Shown here: positions 1-10,479 of the stretch, one piece after another
Layout of the letters: every line of letters begins with the position of its first letter
How positions within the stretch are numbered: the first letter of the stretch is position 1
NCBI GenBank assembly: GCA_026075535.2
Contig: AP026540.1
Coordinates: 12,710,001-12,774,000 of the forward strand
DNA length: 64,000 nt
Source of the DNA: Tricholoma matsutake
Taxonomy: Eukaryota; Basidiomycota; Agaricomycetes; Agaricales; Tricholomataceae
Direction of reading: 5' to 3'
Position numbers and translations under genes: made by a program
Notes under the pieces: model-generated
Told to the model about the DNA's origin: nothing
The model's database searches: none
What the model saw: the letters and a program-made list of their open reading frames with translations, nothing else

Positions 1-1300
1 GTGAGTGTGTGCGTTGCATTGTGTTTTGGTGTTGTAATTATAATGACTTAGTGTTGCAGTTTTAAGGCCTAGAACCGCTTGATTTAAGCACTTGAGCATG
101 AAGTGTATGGGCAATTGACAAATTTGCCACGACTATGACCTACATATTTTTCGTTCCCATTATGGGCTTCTAACTTGGATTGGTGACTTGCACTAGATTC
201 GTATTTCCGAGAGGTAAGTACTCTGCGTACGGGTTTTCTGTCGTGTTGATTAGGACAGCATAGGAGTAAGCAAATCAAACGTAACGGATAAAACACGAAC
301 TATGATACGAGGCAGTAACTGACAACGCGTGCGTAGGAAATTTCTGGGATGTGCGTGCCAGTGGTATTGTCGCTAAACGGGTGGCTAAATAGTGCGATCA
401 GTCGGGTGATGCTTTCGCCTTCTCTGTCCCTTTCGCCTTCGCCTTAGCACAAACACCCGACTTCGCCCACGCCGCCTCAACTTCGCCTCCCTCCCCGTGA
501 CCTCATCTAGAGGGCCTGAGGCGTCTTCTCCATCTCTTTTTATTCTCTACATGATGTTGCTGCTCTGTCCGTTGCTGTTCTGTCTTCTGATATGGCTTTT
601 GGTTGCCAGATATTTGAATATGAATTGTGGGTCGTTCGATCGACGTTCCAGCGTGGATGGAACTGCACGTTTCCACGCCTGCCTCTGGAGGGATGTCTTG
701 GAGATGGCTCTGTGGTGTATTCGGAGGATGTGCGTCATGGCACACCAGGTATGTGATATTTTCGATCGGTGTTCAAGCGCGCAACTGAAGCCTTCGAGCA
801 AAGGACTTCGATCGAAGAATCCCAACGTATCTGCTTTATCCAGGCTCTCTCAAGCACTGCGCTCGAATATTCATGCTGGGAGTTAACGGGTTAGGGACTG
901 CTGGACTGCTAGTGTGTATTGCATATGAATCATAGCTGTTCAAGTGAATATGAGAGTGAATTTCTACTTGTTGTCGAAGAATCACTGTTTAACCGAGGGT
1001 TTCCATGTTAGATCGAAGGAAGGCAATAAAGCTACATCTTCAATCGAAGGTCTACACATGTTCCATCGAACATCTCTTCAATCGAAGGTCTACTCATGTT
1101 CAGTCGAACAGTAGTCAATGTTCAATCCAAGACTTGTGTCAGAACTGGCCAATGCCCGAAGTCGCCCCTTTCACGTCTCACTTGTCGCTTCCTCCCAGGC
1201 TCCAGCCGTCCCCACAATGAGAAATATGCGACAGACCATCTGTAAGTCAAACATCACCTTCTACAAATTCCTGTAAACCCGGCCGGGTTTACCAAGGAGA
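1..1300. other. CpG-rich sequence with no recognisable gene
   Basis: No reading frame here has a recognisable domain, and the short ORFs on both strands overlap without clear exon structure. The base composition resembles the far right end of the window: CG dinucleotides are frequent, unlike the transposon-filled middle. Several TCGA-centred palindromes (for example ATCGAAG and TTCGATCGAAG) recur between 630 and 1110. It could be intergenic sequence or the end of a gene lying outside the window. Confidence 0.4.
1037..1110. repeat. Two tandem copies of a 36-38-bp repeat
   Basis: The sequence beginning TCTTCAATCGAAGGTCTAC occurs at 1037 and again at 1075, and both copies end in TCGAACA. They differ by only a few bases. 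Partial related motifs (TGTTCAATC, TCGAAGG) flank the pair, so this is a small local duplication and not part of a long satellite. Confidence 0.7.
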
Positions 1301-1326
1301 GTGGGCTTGTGGAGGTAGAGGATGCA

Positions 1327-1701
1327 ATGGCTCAGCCAAATACGGCAACAAGTGAGGATCCGAAGGTGCTGCCAGTGAGGGCTAGTGAGGGATGGGGATT
1401 CTTTGAGTGCTGGTGCGTAACACGCAGTACTCACGGTGACACGATATACTCTTACTTAGATGCAATGCGTCGGCTGATAGTCGCCCTTGAAGATCTCGAA
1501 GCTCACAAATCGCTGAAAAAGGTAGTAATATGTCTCTTCCTTTGTGGTGCACGCACTCTCCAGCATTGGCAGGTCAAATTGCTTATCGAAGATCGACAAG
1601 CACTGCAAGGTTTATACTTCGAACTTTCAGGCCTTCGGCTTTCTCCACGGGCTTTTACTCAATACTTTCTAGACTTTTTGAACCTTCTCTTTCGACTTTA
1701 G
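1327..1701 (+). CDS. Doubtful ORF, 124 residues, no recognised domain
   Basis: An open frame starts at the ATG at 1327 (the same frame is open from a GTG at 1309) and runs to 1701. The predicted protein begins MAQPNTATSEDP and has a leucine-rich C-terminal half. I recognise no domain and see no clear splice sites that would extend it. It could be an exon of a longer gene or a chance ORF. CpG content is higher than in the neighbouring transposon relics, which mildly favours host sequence. Confidence 0.2.
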   Translation: MAQPNTATSEDPKVLPVRASEGWGFFECWCVTRSTHGDTIYSYLDAMRRLIVALEDLEAHKSLKKVVICLFLCGARTLQHWQVKLLIEDRQALQGLYFELSGLRLSPRAFTQYFLDFLNLLFRL

Positions 1702-1916
1702 TGACTTTAAAGACTTTTACTTTCTCAGAGTTCTTAGACTTCCAAGTTCCTGGATGCCCGATATGAACAGTCCATGAGTCATCACAACTGTAAGTGGTAG
1801 TCAAAACGCCATTTCATGTGCGTGATGGTTTGCATATTCATTTAAAATACTATAGACGGAATGCATCAAGGGTATCACTGAAAGAAAATGTTCGTGGAAG
1901 GAATTGTGAACCTGCT

Positions 1917-2262
1917 ACACCAATTATGTAAATGTGCTGCACGAAGAATGGTATCAACATGAGTAATAGATATTATACATCAGCCCCAGCACCACAATCA
2001 GGCATACCACATTCTAGTGTCTTCACAAGGTGAGTCACCATATGTAGCAAACCATTGCACCCGCAGAGGAATACGTAGCACCTTGGAACCTGAATGAGAG
2101 GAAGAGTTTCACTTGGCACTTGGGCGACATGCAACCCATGGAAACCAGGAAGCTCTGGGTCCTTGTCAATGAAGACGCAATCATATCGAGCGGGTGTTGC
2201 ACGAATGTGCCCACGATGGCCTCCAAGGCCTGAGAGATCACTTGGGGCATTGTACATATGTA
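1917..2262 (-). pseudogene. Plavaka-type transposase, C-terminal relic
   Basis: Read on the minus strand, three consecutive blocks match the C-terminal end of Plavaka (CACTA-like) transposases of mushrooms. The first is a YD-CVF-DKDPELPGF-GLHVAQV block near 2190-2110. The second is a FLSFRFQGATYS block followed by VQWFATYGDSPCEDTRMW near 2110-2000. The third is an HVDTILRAAHL block near 1965-1930. These lie in different frames, so at least two frameshifts are present, and a stop follows MWYA. The catalytic part of the transposase is absent. Recognition rests on remembered family motifs. The order of the three blocks agrees with intact members. Confidence 0.6.
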
Positions 2263-2499
2263 GAAACAGCAGAATGAAGAACCTTGATTCGGAGCAAATT
2301 CGGAGCCAATCCGGAGCGATCTGTGGACTTGACAGCAGGAAAACCGCACATCGTCTGACAGTCCTGGCAACGTATGCTGCCACAACAAAACCACAATCTC
2401 CAACTTCTTACCACGCCTGCCACAGCAGCCATAACATTCATATTGTTTCGACTGCAATGCACATAAGTAAAGTAGACTACTAATAAGCTCCGGATCCAA

Positions 2500-2905
2500 T
2501 TAACAGGAAGTGATTGAAAGGAAGAATATCATTGAATAATTTACACAAGATAAAACAGTACTACTACCTTGTCAGTGAACATATCCGTTGCACCTGTAGC
2601 TGAAGGCAAACTGCACATTACCCGGTGCCTGTTGTAACTCCTTCCGCTTCATCCTTAGATCACTCCTCACTTCAAGTTCCCACATTAAAGTTCTCACGTT
2701 AAAGTTCTCACGTTATGTGCAAGTGGATCATCCGCAACAAGATCATCCGCAACAAGATCATTGATGAAAAATGAATCAAATGATGTTACACTGGTTTCGT
2801 GGCAATCCATGCTTCTAGATTTGGCCTCCCGCCTGTTTCATGGATTGATCGAGAACCCACAAATAACTTATAAGTGCAGACCAAATTCATCTGCCAAGTA
2901 TCAGT
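2500..2905. other. Intergenic region upstream of the membrane-protein gene
   Basis: No ORF with coding character is visible. Near 2675-2765 there are short direct repeats: AAGTTCTCACGTTA occurs twice and CATCCGCAACAAGAT occurs twice. The stretch probably contains the promoter and 5' leader of the gene starting at 2906, but I see no clear TATA box. Confidence 0.4.
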
Positions 2906-4397
2906 ATGACCCTGTCTCCTGCTGATAGTGCACTTCTTCAGCGCCTGGGCATTACACTTCTGAGCAACCTTTCAAGATTATTAACAGCCACTTTGCTGTA
3001 TGGTAATGACATTATAATTTACCCTGCTCTAACACAACTCTAACCCAAGTTCCTGGGTCTTCCATATCCAGGCATGTTCATAATTGTCTTTTCCATTGCA
3101 GTACACACCACCTTGTTTGTCTGAATTCACACCGCTGATTTTACCAGAGGTCTAACTTCCATTTACAGGTGCCGGGGACTCAAATCTCACCCAACATTGG
3201 CAATGTTCATTCTACTCATCCTCAGCTTCACCTTAGCCACATTACACTGCACTGCAATTATGGCAGCTCTTACCATTCAGATTCGCTCAGCACTTGTGAC
3301 AAATGTTGGTATGGAGTTGTCTGAGAAGACTGCTCTAGTCAGAACACAAACGGCTAAGCCTGTCCTGATCCAGATATTTGTTGGGCCTTTCATGGTGATG
3401 TAACCTCAATTTTCCATCTTACATCCATCTGAGATGTATCCTCCTCCTACTTCCAGTGGATTATTAATGATGCTGTGATTATATGGCGAGCTTGGGTCCT
3501 CTTTCCAGAGCACCAGTGGATCATGGTTGGCCCTCTTTTCTTTTTCTTGGCAACATCCTGTGAGATTTGAAAATCCACAGTTATTCAACTCAAATCACTG
3601 ACTCATCTGCATCAGTGATGACACTCACTTACCTTGCGATGTACACCACATCACCAATATTGTCTAATACTATTTGCAACTACACCCTCATTGCCTCTAT
3701 TGTAACTAACCTTCTTGCTACCTCATTGATTGCCTACAAGCTATGGTTAGTCAATACTTCCTCTGATGTCAATGATTATTGCTTATTTCTGACAGGAAGT
3801 ACCGAAAAGCCACCAGCAATCTGGGTCTGAAGAAACAACAGTCTCGTGTGCAAAAAGTACTGTTCCTTCTTGTAGAGTCAGGAGTCTTGTTCCTTGGATT
3901 ACAAGTGAGCATTTGTTTTTGGTTTCATGCACATGTCAACCCATGCTACGGTTTAAGTGACTTATCATGTCTTAGGTAGTGTGCTTGTTGCTTGGCTGGT
4001 CATCAAGTCTTGTGAATACTACACCTGTTGGTTTTGCAACTATCATTTTCGATTCCTTTTACAACGAGTTCACAGTGAGTCTTCCACCAGCATATGATCT
4101 GTGTCAGCATTTCACTGACCTGACAAATTCTGCCAGGCAATGTTTCCAGCACTCATACTTATCATTGTCAACAAAGAGCGCTCAATTGTAGATACATTTG
4201 GTTTCAGCACAGTACACAGGGGCAAATTGAACTGTGAAGACCATGCCAACAGTGCTGAAGATCGTCCAGCAACTATTGGACATCTTGTCTTTGCCAACCC
4301 ACCCACAGTGACCACTGTAGATAATGAACAGTCACTTTCCCTCAGACAATCCACTGTCCCTGGTGATCTTGGAAGCAGCAGATCATGCTTGGCTTAG
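2906..4397 (+). CDS. Multi-pass membrane protein of a basidiomycete-expanded family (355 aa, 8 exons)
   Basis: Eight exons can be joined by GT..AG introns of 50-71 nt: 2906-3002, 3072-3114, 3169-3394, 3457-3559, 3616-3745, 3796-3904, 3976-4074 and 4137-4397. The total is 1068 nt, an uninterrupted 355-residue frame. The product starts MTLSPADSALLQRLG, has about seven hydrophobic segments, and carries the block WIINDAVIIWRAWVLFPEH in the middle, followed by a predicted membrane helix. This arrangement is characteristic of a large family of uncharacterised seven-helix integral membrane proteins in Agaricomycetes (the DUF6533/DUF6534-like group). The last about 70 residues are polar and probably cytoplasmic. 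No stop or frameshift is seen, so the gene may be functional although it sits beside transposon relics and is itself CpG-poor. Biochemical role unknown. Confidence 0.78.
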
Positions 4398-4587
4398 GCT
4401 TTTGAACTTTCACAACCCAAATGTGACATGCCAGAATACTGCCAGAGTAATGGTACTACCTTTGGAATAGTTCTGTTTGATCCTCAACTTTATGAATAAA
4501 AATTATCTAAAATATGTTCTGTGGGCTGGCCATTTCCAGTGGTGGAAATTAACCAGAGGAATCATAGGGAGGGAGTGTGTCTAATGA

Positions 4588-5081
4588 ATGGTCATGCATA
4601 ATTCTGGCAGATTGGTGCACAGGAGAATCAAAGTTCAAATCTTCAGCCTTGCCAGCCTTGGCATCAATTTCGTGTGTTCAAGGAATGGTGTTGTGAGCTT
4701 GAGGAGGACTGACATCTTGCAAAGAAGAAAATGTTTGATCAATGCAACAAGTGTTGATCCTCATGGTGTTCTAGCAAAAATTGCAACAGCTCCAGGGATT
4801 TGTTGTATGCATACCGAGGATAACAACATGGAGTATTGTTGCACCTTTAGACAATTGGATGGCAAATATTGATCAGTTTTGTACCTCAGTCATTTAGAAA
4901 AGGAGATTTAGTTGAGATACAAGTATCTTTCATGGTTGTGTCAGTCAAGGAAGACCCTTTGAAAGGTAAGCAATGCAAGATGGTTGTAGTCTTGCAGTCA
5001 ATGAGCTCTTTTGGAGACAAAGTTTACTATGGTGTGTCTGTGTTCATTTTGAGTCATTTTGTAGTCCATGGTTATATATAG
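4588..5081 (+). pseudogene. Family F relic, copy 1 (uncharacterised, FRxGD motif)
   Basis: Two overlapping frames together resemble the C-terminal half of an uncharacterised protein seen twice more in this window (44.1-44.9 kb and 58.5-59.6 kb). The first frame (4588-4872) contains VDPHGVLAKIATAPG and HTEDNNMEYCCTFR. The second (from 4869) contains SFRKGDLVEIQVSF followed by KGKQCKMVVVLQSM. A frameshift at about 4870 separates them and the N-terminal half is missing. The family appears often in mushroom genomes in my recollection, without a known function. The relic sits 190 bp downstream of the membrane-protein gene on the same strand. Confidence 0.55.
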
Positions 5082-5690
5082 GCTTTCAGAATTCAAACAT
5101 GACTTGAGAACAAACTGAAAGTAGCAACCTTGAAATGCAAGGTTGGTTACAGTACCATCAAACAAGAGCAGGATCAGCTATAAAAAGAGAAGGACATGGA
5201 AATGCAACAATAGAATTTGTGGCATAGGTGCTGGTGTACAAGAGATGGAAGTGTCTATAAACACTGTACAACCAGTGTTTATCTTTTGTTCATGTTTTCA
5301 GACTGGTCTATTTGAAAGAAAATGGTGTTCCCACCTGACCAAACATCATTGAATGACATGCTTCAGGATGCAAAAGGTTTTCAAAGCTAGAAAAAAGAAG
5401 AATGAATATGGAACAACTGCACCCTGAAATCAAAGCAGATACAGCAACATTTAAGCATACAACTGGTGATGACAATTCCAAACAAACACAAGACCTGTTG
5501 GAGGAGAGAAAGGATGCTGAAGTTGAGAATTAGATATTGTAGCATGTGTGTTCTGATTGCATCTGGTCCAGTAATTTACAGTGCCCCACATGTCCTAGCA
5601 GACTCCACACAGAATCTGGGTCAATTTGATATCTTATGAGTTCCAAGCTTCCCAGACTTTATGAAAGTCATGATGTGCCTACAAAATAAA

Positions 5691-5784
5691 GGGGTGCAGA
5701 GCAAGGATTGAACCTAAGACCTCCAAATAAGTCATCACACAACAAACTAGACACATGTGATCAACCAGTTGAGCCACAGGAGAA
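5691..5784 (-). other. tRNA-like module at the left end of E1
   Basis: On the minus strand the sequence has an internal-promoter A-box-like block (TGGCTCAACTGG, 5765-5776) and a B-box-like block (GGTTCAATCC, near 5705-5714), about 50 nt apart. Near-identical modules occur at 52512-52600 and 55009-55098. The spacing is longer than in a real tRNA and no clean cloverleaf forms, so this is a tRNA-derived, SINE-like module and not a tRNA gene. Confidence 0.55.
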
Positions 5785-5879
5785 TTATTTGTTAGTAATA
5801 CATAGTTTATTTATGACACTCAAACTCAAGCTCAAGTATTTATCTCTCAAAAATTGAACAAATAAATTTTATTAACTGC

Positions 5880-6172
5880 ATCCCTCACATCTAACGTGAG
5901 GGAGTATACAATACAATCAAAGAATTACAAAAAAGACCTCCCTCATGCAAGATGTGAGCAGGATGGGTATTAATCATAACTACATTACAAACTCAACCCC
6001 TCGTGCCACATGCGAGGGGGAGTTAACAAATTATAGATTTAACAAAAAAATCCCCCCAAAATGCAGGGGAGGGCTAAAAGAAAAAGAAAAAAAAGAAAAA
6101 AAGAAGAAAAAGAAGAAAACAAAAAGAAAAAAACCCACCTCACGCAAAATGTGGGGGGAGGGGGGGCTGCCA
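5880..6172. repeat. Five-hairpin ladder of E1
   Basis: Five short GC-rich inverted repeats follow one another about 30-80 bp apart, separated by A-rich sequence. They centre near 5893 (CCCTCACATC..GTGAGGG), 5950, 6010 (CCCCTCGTG..CGAGGGG), 6062 and 6155. The same ladder, five hairpins in the opposite order, is present in E2 (52140-52415) and E3 (54650-54912). Confidence 0.65.
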
Positions 6173-6419
6173 TCCTGGTGCATTGGCATTGGCACATTCT
6201 CTTTGGGTGTCAGTCCTCGCCCTCTCATTGTCCCTGTCCCTGTGGCAGCAGTTGGATGTGGTGGTAGACATGGTGGTGGTGGTGGTGGTGGTCCCACTGT
6301 TGGGTTCCCAGGTGGTGGTGTCCTGTTGTTGTTGCGTGGGCCATGGGCATGCGTGGGCTGTGTCACATCGGTGTCCATCATTACCACTAAAATGGAACCT
6401 ATGTTATAATTAAAAAAAT

Positions 6420-7925
6420 AGTTAGTTGGTTCATAGAAACAAGGATGAAAGAAAAAAAACTTACTTCTTGGGCCCATTGCGTTGGCTTGGCTCATATGTC
6501 TCTGTCCCTGTCCCTATCCCTGTCTCTGTCACTGTTGTCCCCCTCACAGTCATTGTCCTTGTGCTTGTCATTGTTGTCATCCTCTCATTGTCCCTGTAGC
6601 AGTCAGGGGTGCTGTGGTAGTTGTCATCATGGTTGTCATTGTTCCACCCACTATCCACCCTATGAGCAGTTGCTTATGAGACTGGAGGTGGGTGGTGCTC
6701 ATTGGCTCCCCCCCCTTTTGTTATCTTCCTTGTCCCCTGTCATTGTCTATAGTTCAAATTAGTATCTAAAAAAGTTTGTTCATAAAAAAAAGAAAGGAAT
6801 GAGAAAAGAAAAAAAGAAAAAAAGCTTACCTGGCCCAAGAGATGTCAATGATGTCTCTTGGGCCTTTTTTTCATTTGGCTTCCCTTCTTGTCGTGTTGGT
6901 GTTGTCATTTCAGTTCATAGTCTGTGTCGTTGTTGTCCCTGCAGCGGTGGTGGTGGTGGTGGATATTGCCCTGTCATCCCCTCGCTGTTCATCGTGCCAT
7001 CCCTTTCCCCCTCCCCTCCCCGTCCCCTCACCCTCACCCATCCACTCAGTGAGCAGGGGCTCACAGCAGTGGTGGTGGTGGTGGTGGCACCCCATCCCCC
7101 TCAGTCATTGTCATCATTGTTCCACCTGTGATCCACCCCATGAGCAGTCACTCGTGAGGCTGGGGGCTGGAAGTGTGGTGTACATGGGTCATGTCACATT
7201 GGCATCCATCGTTACCACTAAAATGGAATCTAAATTATAATGAAAATATAATTAGTAGTTTCATAGAAACAAAAAAGAAAGAGAGAAACTTACTTGGGGC
7301 CCAAATGATGATTATTGTCATTTGGGCCATTGCGTCGAGGGATCAGGTGTGTACCTTATGGGTACCCCACTTCATGGGCCTCCCAGCATCCCCCTGCATC
7401 CCCTGCATGTTCCATTTGAGTAGGCACACCCACGCTGCGAGCAGGTGCTCACAGCCATGGGGATGGGCATGTTGGGCAGCTGGGCATATGGCATGCCATT
7501 TTGGGGTTTATAAATCATTGTTAACCTAAGAAAATAGTTAATGAGTTGATAAAATAATGGAAGAAAAGTAAAAAAAAAACTTACTTGGGGCTGAAACAAC
7601 AATTATCGTCATTTGGGCCCATTGCATTGGCTTGGTTCATTTGGGCCCATTGCATCAGCTCAGCTAGTTTGCTAAGAAACAGTTAGTTCATAAAATAAAG
7701 AAAGGTAAAAAAAGACTTACCTGGGGCCCAAATGACATTGGACATTGTTTGGGCCCATTTGTTCCATGCTGTTGGTGTTGCTGTTGGTGCAAGAGGCATT
7801 GGAGGAGGGGGCTGACTGGGCGGTGGTGGTGGTAGAGGGAGGTGGGAGGCAGCGGCATCGAGAGTGGTGGTGGTGGTCAACAAAAATGTTGATCAACAAT
7901 GATTGTTGATGTGTCTTGAACTTGC
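6420..7925 (-). other. Reiterated small exon-intron units of E1, with His-rich ORF start
   Basis: On the minus strand an ORF starting near 7925 runs into a HHHH-S-CRC-LPP block and ends with GPNNVQCHLGP at a 5' splice site (GGTAAGTC, about 7722). Further units follow at about 7580, 7270, 6830 and 6460. Each has a GGGCCCAA block next to GTAAGT, then a T-rich intron, then a GC-rich exon rich in CACCAC and in the palindrome GAGCAnnTGCTC. Introns are bounded by GTAAGT and an AG after a T-rich stretch. The exon boundaries are inferred from repeat alignment. I do not recognise the encoded protein. Confidence 0.4.
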
Positions 7926-7989
7926 ACATGAGTCACGTGATTTAAATAAGTATGGTTAGATAATGCAATTGTTTGCACTTACTGACAAT

Positions 7990-8095
7990 GGCTCTGTGGT
8001 GCAGTGGTTAACTGCTGCTATTTACACTTGGCAACAAGGCTTGGGGTTCAATTCTACTTATTTACGCTTGGCAACAAGGGTTGGGGTTCATAGTC
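7990..8095 (+). other. tRNA-like module at the right end of E1, with partial tandem duplication
   Basis: An A-box-like block (TGGTGCAGTGG, 7997-8007) and a B-box-like block (GGTTCAATTCT, 8045-8055) lie in tRNA-like order on the plus strand. The 3' part (TTTACRCTTGGCAACAAGG..GGGGTTCA) is repeated in tandem, giving a second B-box-like sequence near 8085. The module points outward relative to the element, opposite to the module at 5691-5784. Confidence 0.5.
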
Positions 8096-8109
8096 AACTG
8101 AGCCTCTGC

Positions 8110-8400
8110 TATGCATCCACGGACTCGACTCAGACTTGACTTGGACTTGACTTGGACTTGACTCAGACTTGACTTGGACATGTATCTGTCTGAGTCTGTC
8201 TGAGTCTGAGTAAATTGATGTTGCTTGGACAAAGTCCATGTGCACTCCAGGTAAAAGTCCAAAAATAGCTTGGACTCCATGAAAGTCCATGCAGACTCTC
8301 TAGGAGTCCAAGCAACTGCTATACAGGACATTTGAGCCAAATGAGTGGGTGCCAGTCCAAGCTAGTGCATGCAGAGTCCACCAAATTCCACACGGACTGG
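8110..8400. repeat. Subterminal motif cluster of E1 (GACTTGGACTT / GAGTCCA)
   Basis: GACTTGACTTGGACTT-type repeats at 8115-8180 are followed by scattered AGTCCA/GGACT motifs up to the right terminus. Equivalent clusters built from GGACTCCA-type motifs lie just inside the ends of E2 and E3. Dense subterminal repeats of this kind are typical transposase-binding regions of DNA transposons; that role is inferred here. Confidence 0.5.
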
Positions 8401-8428
8401 CTCAGAATATGTGGGGCCCAGTAAATAC

Positions 8429-8934
8429 CTCTAGCATCAGGAAGATTGTACTGGCGATGGTCACAGGTCTGATCAAAGTGCAGAGTTATCTTGCACTGCT
8501 GTTCTGGAGGCATGTTTCTGGTGAGCTCATGGGCCTGCCTGTACATCTGAACTGCTGGATGGCACTGGTAGTGTTGACATGGCTCAAGCCACATTTTTTG
8601 CTACTGGGCTTTTGATGGGATCTAGCTCCTCAAATATTTTAGTGATTTTACATAATTTATTTCCCAAGATAGCAAAAAATGTGGCTCGAGCCATGGCAAC
8701 ACTAGATCATGGCAGTGGTGAAGCATGTCCTGGAGAGTGACCAAAGTGTGGTGACCAAGCTGGGTATTCCAGGCATTGGCCATCCAAAAGTTGACAGCAT
8801 CAGCTAGATCATAAATGTACAGCTGAGCATATACAGGAGGTTGACTATCAGGTGGAAGCATAGAACCAGCCTTGTGAGAAGGCTCCCCATGCAACTTGAA
8901 GACATAAGGACCCACACCATCATTGACAGCCTCT
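8429..8934 (-). pseudogene. Helitron 1, interior fragment left of the hAT insertion
   Basis: The minus strand encodes pieces matching Helitron 2 at 27270-27610: a GPYVFKLHGE block, a PVYAQLYIYDLADAVNFW block, and, after a foldback insertion, a VQMYRQAHELTRNMPPEQQC block and a YNLPDA block. This belongs to the conserved region ahead of the Rep domain in basidiomycete Helitrons. The fragment stops abruptly at 8429 where E1 begins, so the Rep and helicase parts of Helitron 1 are missing. Upstream (to the right) it continues after the hAT element, at 19982. Confidence 0.7.
8569..8704. mobile_element. Small foldback (palindromic) element in Helitron 1
   Basis: TAGTGTTGACATGGCTCAAG at 8569 is repeated in inverted form at the right end (ending CCATGGCAACACTA at 8704). 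The inverted arms extend about 33 bp through CCACATTTTTTGCTA. The surrounding Helitron sequence is continuous in Helitron 2 (27390), which shows an insertion. A stretch resembling GATGGCAGTGG occurs on both sides and may be a target duplication, but it is not flush with the termini. Confidence 0.6.
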
Positions 8935-10479
8935 TAGGGCTGTTCCCTGTAACTGTTTTATGGTCAGTACAGTACGGTCCTACGGTAATGGTGACCATAT
9001 CGTTGATGCATCTCACGATCACCTTTCGGTATGGTTACAGTTTGGTACATGAACTGTCAAGATGTGTCCGATATGGCCGCCAATGTCCATATATGGTTAT
9101 TGTACCACTAGTAAATACATATTCTAGGCACATAATATATAGCATGGAACCATCCAGGCCCAATGGTCCTATGTAAGCAATATGCAAATTTAACTTTTGT
9201 TTCAAAGCACCTAAACTGTCATCTGACATCTTCCCATGCTGATGGATCCATCTCAAACCACCACTGCATGGAGCCTTTGAACAGGACAAAATACATGGCA
9301 TATGTGCAAACCACTCCTGTATAAGGGCAACCTAAGCCTCTAGCAAAGGGAAATCTGAAGTTAAAATTATACTACATAATACAGGCATTGGGGACACACC
9401 TAGCAAAGGGAAATCCAAAGAGAAAACTCTAAGGATCCCCTTGCTGATGCCCAGTATATGTGAAGATGACAAAAATCAAATATAACCTAAAAATAGAAAA
9501 AGGCAGAGATAGGCAGATCAAGGCCGCCGAATGACATCATACCAAGGGGTATGTGTCGGAAGGGGTACTCCGCCTCTAAATATAAAAGTGTCAACATGTA
9601 CAAACATGATAGCAAGGGAAAATTAGTAATAAAATCCGGAAAAATCATAGAAAATGAAGAATAGAAGGAAATGAGGTGGGGAAAAATATAGGACAAACAT
9701 AAAAAATAGGAAAAACACACAGGGCACCCCCCTAGTCCCCTTACATCCTGGGCATGGAAATATGATAACTGGTATGCTTCTCATCCTATGATTTACTTTG
9801 ATATCATGGCATTGACCATACTTCCAGATTCAATAACCAATCTGAGATCCAATAACCAATCCACTACCATTTAGGCCCTTGTTGATCATTGTCTGGCCCA
9901 GCTGGCTATTACAATATACAGCATGCAATTTCCTCACAACTCCCATCCAATCACATCTGCTTTGTTATCACTTGATCCATCTTAAATTCAGCCTACAATG
10001 ATGCATCCTCCAACATCCCACTATCCCAGGTTCTCATTGTTCGCCATCTTGCTATGGCTGGTGGCATGTGGCCAGATGGTGGTGGGACTCTTGTCACACC
10101 ACTGCATGTTCATTCTCCATATGTTACCCATATGTTCTTCTGCCCATCAACTTGTTCAATCACCTGATAGCATGTTTAGAACACTCGCAAGGGTGTAATG
10201 CTGTTCTATGAGTCTCTTCATCAAAGTTGATCTCCAATTTCAGCCTGAAGTGGGGTTTGACCTGGCTTCTTGCTGTTGCGATGCCTGTTCTTGGGCTTGT
10301 TGCCCTATTAACCATGGCCAGCACATTCCTCAAGCATGTCATAGCTGCCAACATGCAGTCATCCCTTCCCTTGCACTTACATTCCTGGTGATTTATGGTC
10401 TTATCCTGCTCATCATTCTTTGTAAGTCTTACTACACTCTCTTTTGATGAAAAATGCTATGGTCAGTTGCTTCAATCGC
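8935..10479. other. hAT left arm, non-coding
   Basis: After the terminus there are CGGTA/TACGG-type subterminal motifs (8970-9060), mirrored at the right end near 19890-19975. The remainder has short ORFs without recognisable domains. A stretch at 9480-9720 reads on the minus strand like a promoter-proximal region, with a TATATTTAG-like motif, and may be a fragment of another element. Confidence 0.4.

Larger units (their letters stand above)
5571..8428 (-). mobile_element. Composite TIR element E1 (about 2.86 kb)
   Basis: The left end (GTAATTTACAGTGCCCCAC at 5571) and the complement of the right end (GTATTTACTGGGCCCCAC, ending at 8428) form imperfect inverted termini. These match the ends of E2 (50265-53253) and E3 (53295-55335). 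Read on the minus strand, the order is: a subterminal cluster of GACTTGG-like motifs, a tRNA-like module, a His-rich ORF start, reiterated small exons with introns, five GC-rich hairpins, a second tRNA-like module pointing the other way, and the terminus. The right flank is Helitron 1 sequence and the left flank is not, so no target duplication can be read. The element either moved with a truncated Helitron or was rearranged after insertion. Confidence 0.6.

Noticed and set aside
2035..2499. Cys-rich minus-strand frame (YECYGCCGRRGKK) as a separate zinc-finger gene
   Set aside because: It runs into the Plavaka transposase tail blocks in shifted frames. The Cys cluster is short and not in a recognisable finger spacing.
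6900..7125. Poly-His/poly-Val frames in (GTG)n/(CAC)n stretches of E1
   Set aside because: Trinucleotide low complexity opens several frames. Only the part conserved among E elements was kept, as a low-confidence exon.
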